Assembly (NCBI GenBank): GCA_009778325.1
Contig: WRJZ01000030.1
Span: forward strand, 1-45,057
From: Candidatus Endomicrobium neocapritermitis
GTDB lineage: Bacteria > Elusimicrobiota > Endomicrobiia > Endomicrobiales > Endomicrobiaceae
Length of the DNA stretch: 45,057 nt
Direction: 5' to 3'
The notes beneath the pieces are model-generated. The model was not told the DNA's origin, searched no databases, and worked only from the letters and a program-made list of their open reading frames with translations. Of the stretch, positions 40,931 through 45,057 are shown one piece after another. A program made the position numbers and the translations under genes. Every line of letters starts with the position of its first letter. Position 1 is the stretch's first letter.

Positions 40931-43096
40931 ATGAGCAGCGGCGACAGGATAATTAATTGGATAGTTTCTGATTTGAATTTGCCGGAAGGCGGCGTTCGCA
41001 ATACAGTGATGATGCTGGGCGACGGGGATACCGTGCCTTTCATATCGCGTTACAGAAAAGAAAAAACCGGCAATTTTGATGAAGTAAACATCAGAGATAT
41101 AAACGATAAACTTCAATATTATATAGAGCTTGAAACAAGAAAAGAAACGATTTTAAGCAGTATTGAAGAGCAGAAAAAAATGACTCCTGAGCTTAAAAAG
41201 CTTATAGAGGAATGCAAAGAGAAAACAAAGCTTGAAGATATATATCTGCCGTATAAACCAAAACGCCAGACAAAAGCCACTATAGCCAAAGCCGCAGGTT
41301 TGGAGCCGCTTGCCATAGAAATTATGGAACAGAAACGCGGCATGAAAGAAAACAAAGAAGAGATAATTAAACCGTTCTTAAATCCTGAAAACGGAATAGA
41401 TACAATAGAAAAAGCTCTTACAGGCGCAATAGACATAATAGCCGAGCAAATTTCCGACAATGCCGCAATAAGAGGAATGCTTAGGGCATTTATATTGGCA
41501 AACGGGAACTTGCGCTCGAAAGCTACAAAGGCTGCGGCAAACTTAAAAACAAAGTATGACATGTACTATGATTATAATGAATCTTTAAAAGCTATTCCCG
41601 GACACAGGCTTTTGGCAATACGCCGCGGCGCTAAAGAAGAAGTTTTATCATGGAAGATAGTTCTTGAAGACGATCAGGCCGTGGATTTGATACTTTCCAA
41701 AATGATAAAAAATAAAGGAAACATGTCGCTTTTTTATCCTGAACTTTTTCAGGCGGTACAGACTTCTTATGACAGACATTTGTATCCTTCGCTTCAGGTT
41801 GAAATATTTTTGGCTAAAATGGATGACGCTGACAAAGACGCAATAGACGTTTTTGCAAAAAATGCCAAAAATCTTTTGTTAGCTCCTCCTGCCGGACACA
41901 AAGTTATTATGGGTGTTGACCCGGGATTCAGAACAGGCTGTAAAGTAGTTGTTATAGATACAAACGGAAATTTTAAAGAGTTTCACGCGATTTTTCCGCA
42001 TGAACCTGCTTTAAGAGTTGCAGAGGCTGAAGATATTGTTGTTGACCTTATAGAAGAGTATTATGTTGAGCTTATAGCAATAGGCAACGGAACAGCTTCT
42101 AAAGAAACAACTACATTTATCAACAATGTTTTAAAGAAACACACTTTTAAAGTAAGCCCGAAAGTTATTGTGGTCAGCGAAGCGGGCGCTTCTGTTTATT
42201 CGGCGTCGCCTTTGGCAACGGCCGAATTTCCGAATTTGGACGTTACCGTAAGAGGCGCGATAAGCATAGCAAGAAGATTGCAGGACCCTCTTGCCGAACT
42301 TGTCAAAATCGATCCGAAATCGATCGGCGTGGGGCAGTACCAGCATGACGTTAACCAGATACAGCTCAAAAAACAGCTTGACGGCACCGTGGAGTCCGCA
42401 GTTAACTTCGTAGGAGCGAATTTGAACTCCGCTTCGATAGAGTTACTATCTTATGTTTCTGGCATAGGCAAAACCGTGGCAAAAAATGTTGTTGCCTACA
42501 GAACGAAAAACGGTTCTTTCAAAGATAAAAAAGAGCTTACGAAAGTTACCGGCCTTGGCGATAAAACATTTGAACAGTGCGCCGGATTTTTAAGAATTCC
42601 GGGCGGTTTGAACCCTCTTGATAATTCAGGCGTTCATCCGGAAAGATATTTAGTCGTTGAAAAGATGGCGTCTGATTTGGGCGTTAAAATGGAAGAACTT
42701 ATAGGAAACGAAACGCTGATAAAGAGAATTGACCCTAAACAGTATGTTTCGGAAAGCGTAGGGCTTCTGACTTTAAATGATATAATACAAGAGCTTCGAA
42801 AGCCCGGCGTTGACCCGAGAAAAGATTTTTCCACCGCCGAATTCAGCGACGATGTCAATACTTTGGACGACCTTCAGGAAAATATGGTGTTAAACGGGAC
42901 AGTCACAAATGTGACTAACTTCGGCGCTTTTGTGGATATCGGCGTTCATCAGGACGGGCTCGTGCATATTTCAAAACTCAGCAATAAATATATAACAAAT
43001 CCGCACGAAGTCGTTTCCGTTGGCGATACGGTGAAAGTAAGAGTTTTGAAAGTTGATACTGAATTAAAAAGAATAAGTTTAGAGGTAGTGCGTTAA
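40931..43096 (+). CDS. tex: Tex-like S1 RNA-binding transcription accessory protein
   Basis: A 721-residue nucleic-acid-binding protein that supports transcription and stress tolerance. The ATG at 40931 follows AAGGAG by 4 nt; the longer frame from a TTG at 40913 begins inside repeat DNA. Order of parts: N-terminal helical domain (DTVPFISRYRKEKTGNFDE), YqgF/RNase H-like domain (VIMGVDPGFRTGCKVVVID), helix-hairpin-helix (LLSYVSGIGKTVAKNVVAYR and VTGLGDKTFEQCAGFLRI), and the C-terminal S1 domain (GTVTNVTNFGAFVDIGVHQD, LVHISKLS). The stop TAA overlaps the AACGGCA end of the next intergenic repeat. Confidence 0.95.
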   Translation: MSSGDRIINWIVSDLNLPEGGVRNTVMMLGDGDTVPFISRYRKEKTGNFDEVNIRDINDKLQYYIELETRKETILSSIEEQKKMTPELKKLIEECKEKTKLEDIYLPYKPKRQTKATIAKAAGLEPLAIEIMEQKRGMKENKEEIIKPFLNPENGIDTIEKALTGAIDIIAEQISDNAAIRGMLRAFILANGNLRSKATKAAANLKTKYDMYYDYNESLKAIPGHRLLAIRRGAKEEVLSWKIVLEDDQAVDLILSKMIKNKGNMSLFYPELFQAVQTSYDRHLYPSLQVEIFLAKMDDADKDAIDVFAKNAKNLLLAPPAGHKVIMGVDPGFRTGCKVVVIDTNGNFKEFHAIFPHEPALRVAEAEDIVVDLIEEYYVELIAIGNGTASKETTTFINNVLKKHTFKVSPKVIVVSEAGASVYSASPLATAEFPNLDVTVRGAISIARRLQDPLAELVKIDPKSIGVGQYQHDVNQIQLKKQLDGTVESAVNFVGANLNSASIELLSYVSGIGKTVAKNVVAYRTKNGSFKDKKELTKVTGLGDKTFEQCAGFLRIPGGLNPLDNSGVHPERYLVVEKMASDLGVKMEELIGNETLIKRIDPKQYVSESVGLLTLNDIIQELRKPGVDPRKDFSTAEFSDDVNTLDDLQENMVLNGTVTNVTNFGAFVDIGVHQDGLVHISKLSNKYITNPHEVVSVGDTVKVRVLKVDTELKRISLEVVR

Positions 43097-43165
43097 CGGC
43101 AATTACAAATTACTAATTACGAATTAACGGCAAAGGCAAAACGGCAATTACTTCTAAACGGCGAA
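43095..43165. repeat. ATTACGAATT-type repeat with AACGGCA words
   Basis: AACGGCAATTAC starts at 43095 on the tex stop codon, then ACTAATTACGAATTAACGGC, AACGGCAATTAC again and AACGGCGAAAGGC. It fills the space up to the ABC gene and leaves it without a clear ribosome site. Confidence 0.55.
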
Positions 43166-43179
43166 AGGCAAAAAGTGTA

Positions 43180-44982
43180 ATGAAATTGTTTTTTATAAAA
43201 AAATTTATAAAAGCGAAACGGCTTTTAACCAGGAATCAGTTTGTAAGAGGTTTTGGAGGGATGTGGCCTTTTGTGAAGCCGTATCTTCCCAGAGTTATTC
43301 TTGGTTTGCTGCTTACTATTCCTATCGGCATGCTGGACGCGCTTATAGCGCTCTTTTTAAAACCTTATATGGATAATGTCATGGTCGCGAAAGAGTCGTC
43401 CGCGTTTATTTACGTGCCGTTTGTAATCGTAGGCTTTGCGATTGTGCAGGGGATATTTAATTTTCTTGCCGTTTACGTAAACGGCTGGACAGCTAACAAA
43501 ATAACCAACAGAATTAAACAGACTTTATTTAATAAACTTCTTACTTTCTCGCCTTCATTTTTTGATAAAATAAGTTCAGGTTCGGTGCTTTTCAGGTTTT
43601 CAAGAGATGCGGAAACGGCAAGTAACGGGCTCATTAATAATGTAAAAACAATCGTAAGCAGAGTTTTCTCGATAATCGCGCTTATAGGAGTTTTGCTTTT
43701 CAATTCGGTGCATCTTACCGTTATTTCCGTTTTTGTCTTGGGCTGCGCTTTTCTGCCTTTGTATTTTGTAAGAAAAAGAATGAAAATGGTTTTTGAGAAA
43801 TCCGTGTCTGTTGAAAGCGACCTTGTAACCGCGTATAACGAAGCTTTCGCTGGAAATAAAACAATAACGTCGTACAATCTTCAAAAGCATAAGTCTGATA
43901 GTTTTGACGCTCTTTTGGGCAAATCTATTAACCTTAAAATGACGCTTCTTAAAAATACGGCATGGCTTTCTCCGGTCATGCACATAATTTCTTCTTTAGG
44001 AGTTGCCGGAGTAGTTTTTTTCGGAACTTATCTTGTTTTAAACGGCACGATAACCAGCGGAAACTTCGTTTCATTTATAGCGGCTTTGCTTATGCTTTAT
44101 ACGCCGGTTAAGTCTATAGGGCAGCAGTTTGTAGGCATTCAGGCCTCTTTGATGGCTATGGAGCGTTTGCTTAATATGCTTAAAGTTAAGCCGGCGGTAA
44201 GAGACGTCGAAACCGAAACTCCGGCGGAACTTAACGGTTTTAATAAAGATATAATTTTTGAAAAAGTATCTTTCAGCTATGACAACTTTAAAACCGTTAT
44301 AGACGATATAAATTTTACCGTAAAAAAAGGAGAAACCGTTGCGTTTGTCGGCAATTCCGGCGGCGGCAAAACCACTTTAGTCAATCTTCTTTTAAGATTT
44401 TATAATGTGAAAAACGGGTTCGTAAAAATTGACGGCATTAAACTCTGGAAGATATCTTTAAAATCTTTGAGAGACCAGATCGCGGTTGTATTCCAGGACA
44501 ATTTTTTGTTTTCAGGCACGATAAAGGATAATATAATGCTCGGCAAGCCTGACGCGAACGAAGAAGAACTGCGCAGAGCCGTCAGTATGGCCTGCCTTGA
44601 CGAAGTTATTGCGGGATTTGAACACGGCATAGATACCGTGATAGGCGAAAGAGGAATAATTCTTTCAGGCGGGCAAAAGCAGCGCGTAGCAGTGGCAAGA
44701 GCGATTTTAAAAGATGCCCCGATAGTGATTTTAGACGAAGCCACCAGCTCTTTGGATAATAAATCCGAAAAAGAACTGCAGAAAGCTTTTGATAATCTGA
44801 TGAAAGATAAAACAATATTTGTTATTGCCCACAGGCTTTCAACGGTACAGCATGCGGACAAAATACTTGTTTTAGATAACGGAAAAATCGTTGAGCAAGG
44901 CACGCATGAAGAGCTTCTTAAGATAGAAAAAGGCGTGTACAGGCATTTGTATCAAATACAATTTAAGACAGTTAATAGTTAA
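43180..44982 (+). CDS. MsbA-like ABC transporter, fused permease and ATPase
   Basis: A half-transporter of 600 residues that would act as a homodimer, probably flipping a lipid such as lipid A core or another glycolipid. Residues about 35-320 hold six membrane helices of the type I exporter fold (RVILGLLLTIPIGMLDALIA and later). Residues about 355-595 form the ATPase: Walker A GNSGGGKTT, Q-loop VVFQDNFLFSGTIKDNIMLG, signature LSGGQKQRVAVARAIL, Walker B IVILDEATSSLD, H-loop VIAHRLSTVQ. MsbA is the nearest description; drug export cannot be excluded. A hairpin-doublet element follows. Confidence 0.9.
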   Translation: MKLFFIKKFIKAKRLLTRNQFVRGFGGMWPFVKPYLPRVILGLLLTIPIGMLDALIALFLKPYMDNVMVAKESSAFIYVPFVIVGFAIVQGIFNFLAVYVNGWTANKITNRIKQTLFNKLLTFSPSFFDKISSGSVLFRFSRDAETASNGLINNVKTIVSRVFSIIALIGVLLFNSVHLTVISVFVLGCAFLPLYFVRKRMKMVFEKSVSVESDLVTAYNEAFAGNKTITSYNLQKHKSDSFDALLGKSINLKMTLLKNTAWLSPVMHIISSLGVAGVVFFGTYLVLNGTITSGNFVSFIAALLMLYTPVKSIGQQFVGIQASLMAMERLLNMLKVKPAVRDVETETPAELNGFNKDIIFEKVSFSYDNFKTVIDDINFTVKKGETVAFVGNSGGGKTTLVNLLLRFYNVKNGFVKIDGIKLWKISLKSLRDQIAVVFQDNFLFSGTIKDNIMLGKPDANEEELRRAVSMACLDEVIAGFEHGIDTVIGERGIILSGGQKQRVAVARAILKDAPIVILDEATSSLDNKSEKELQKAFDNLMKDKTIFVIAHRLSTVQHADKILVLDNGKIVEQGTHEELLKIEKGVYRHLYQIQFKTVNS

Positions 44983-45006
44983 TAGATAATAACTAATAGT
45001 TATTGA

Positions 45007-45054
45007 ATTTCGGCGAAGCCGAAATCTATTAATAGGTTTTCGCTTCGCGAAAAC
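45007..45054. repeat. Palindromic hairpin-doublet element, copy 4, at window end
   Basis: ATTTCGGC-GAA-GCCGAAAT (45007-45025) and GTTTTCGC-TTC-GCGAAAAC (45036-45054), separated by CTATTAATAG. The first stem has an outer A-T pair where other copies have G-C: both arms changed together. Confidence 0.75.
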
Positions 45055-45057
45055 ACC

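Overview
The window looks like a chromosomal segment of a low-GC, Gram-negative-type bacterium, most likely an Elusimicrobiota member of the Endomicrobium type. This is an inference from gene content: a Tol-Pal envelope system, ArnT/PMT-like glycosyltransferase, very large secreted proteins carrying a ChaN/Tiki-like domain, LA_2272-like surface repeats and many eukaryote-like ankyrin and WD40 proteins. No rRNA or tRNA gene, prophage or CRISPR array was found. All supported protein genes lie on the plus strand.

Layout. 1-2714: 3' part of a large protein gene that is open to the window edge. 2810-4970: folK-panB-panC (folate and pantothenate synthesis), tightly overlapping. 5105-7212: a HAMP membrane protein and nadB. 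7213-11943: an accessory island with a type III toxin-antitoxin locus (promoter, two 55-nt RNA repeats, terminator, CptN/TenpN-like toxin), a frameshifted secreted ankyrin gene, an MNT-HEPN toxin-antitoxin pair, a MITE-like element and several palindromic repeats. 11944-19294: uvrA, then pal-cpoB-tonB/tolA-tolB-tolQ-tolR, which is the Tol-Pal system in an order different from E. coli. 19307-26058: an overlapping run of envelope genes (PHP-domain membrane protein, glycosyltransferase, ankyrin protein, WD40 protein, cyclic-nucleotide-binding protein, AI-2E family permease). 26070-31584: glgB, M48 protease, LA_2272-like surface protein and M42 aminopeptidase. 31585-33604: a dense hairpin array, an MBL-fold hydrolase and a HigBA-type toxin-antitoxin pair. 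33797-40321: a 2174-residue mosaic secreted protein. 40570-44982: a DUF5679 zinc-ribbon protein, tex and an MsbA-like ABC exporter.

Two themes stand out. First, three toxin-antitoxin systems of three different kinds lie within 26 kb; the type III locus has two RNA repeats that can each fold as an H-type pseudoknot, with a wobble-compensated second stem. Second, the intergenic spaces hold families of palindromic elements. Several start with AACGGCA near a stop codon and end with a TGCCGTT-like box directly before the next Shine-Dalgarno sequence. Their interiors differ: doublets of triloop hairpins, AAGCTT-rich inverted repeats, or ATTACGAATT-rich inverted repeats. The extreme case is a run of nine short hairpins at 31643-31843 whose stems differ in sequence while pairing is kept.

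Operons are compact, with ATGA overlaps and non-ATG starts (GTG for uvrA, TTG for tolB and the second ankyrin gene). Two genes, folK and the 2174-residue gene, have a -10 box only 6-7 nt before the start codon, which suggests leaderless mRNAs. A G9 tract in the giant gene and a single-base frameshift in a G4 tract of the ankyrin gene raise the possibility of phase variation of surface proteins.
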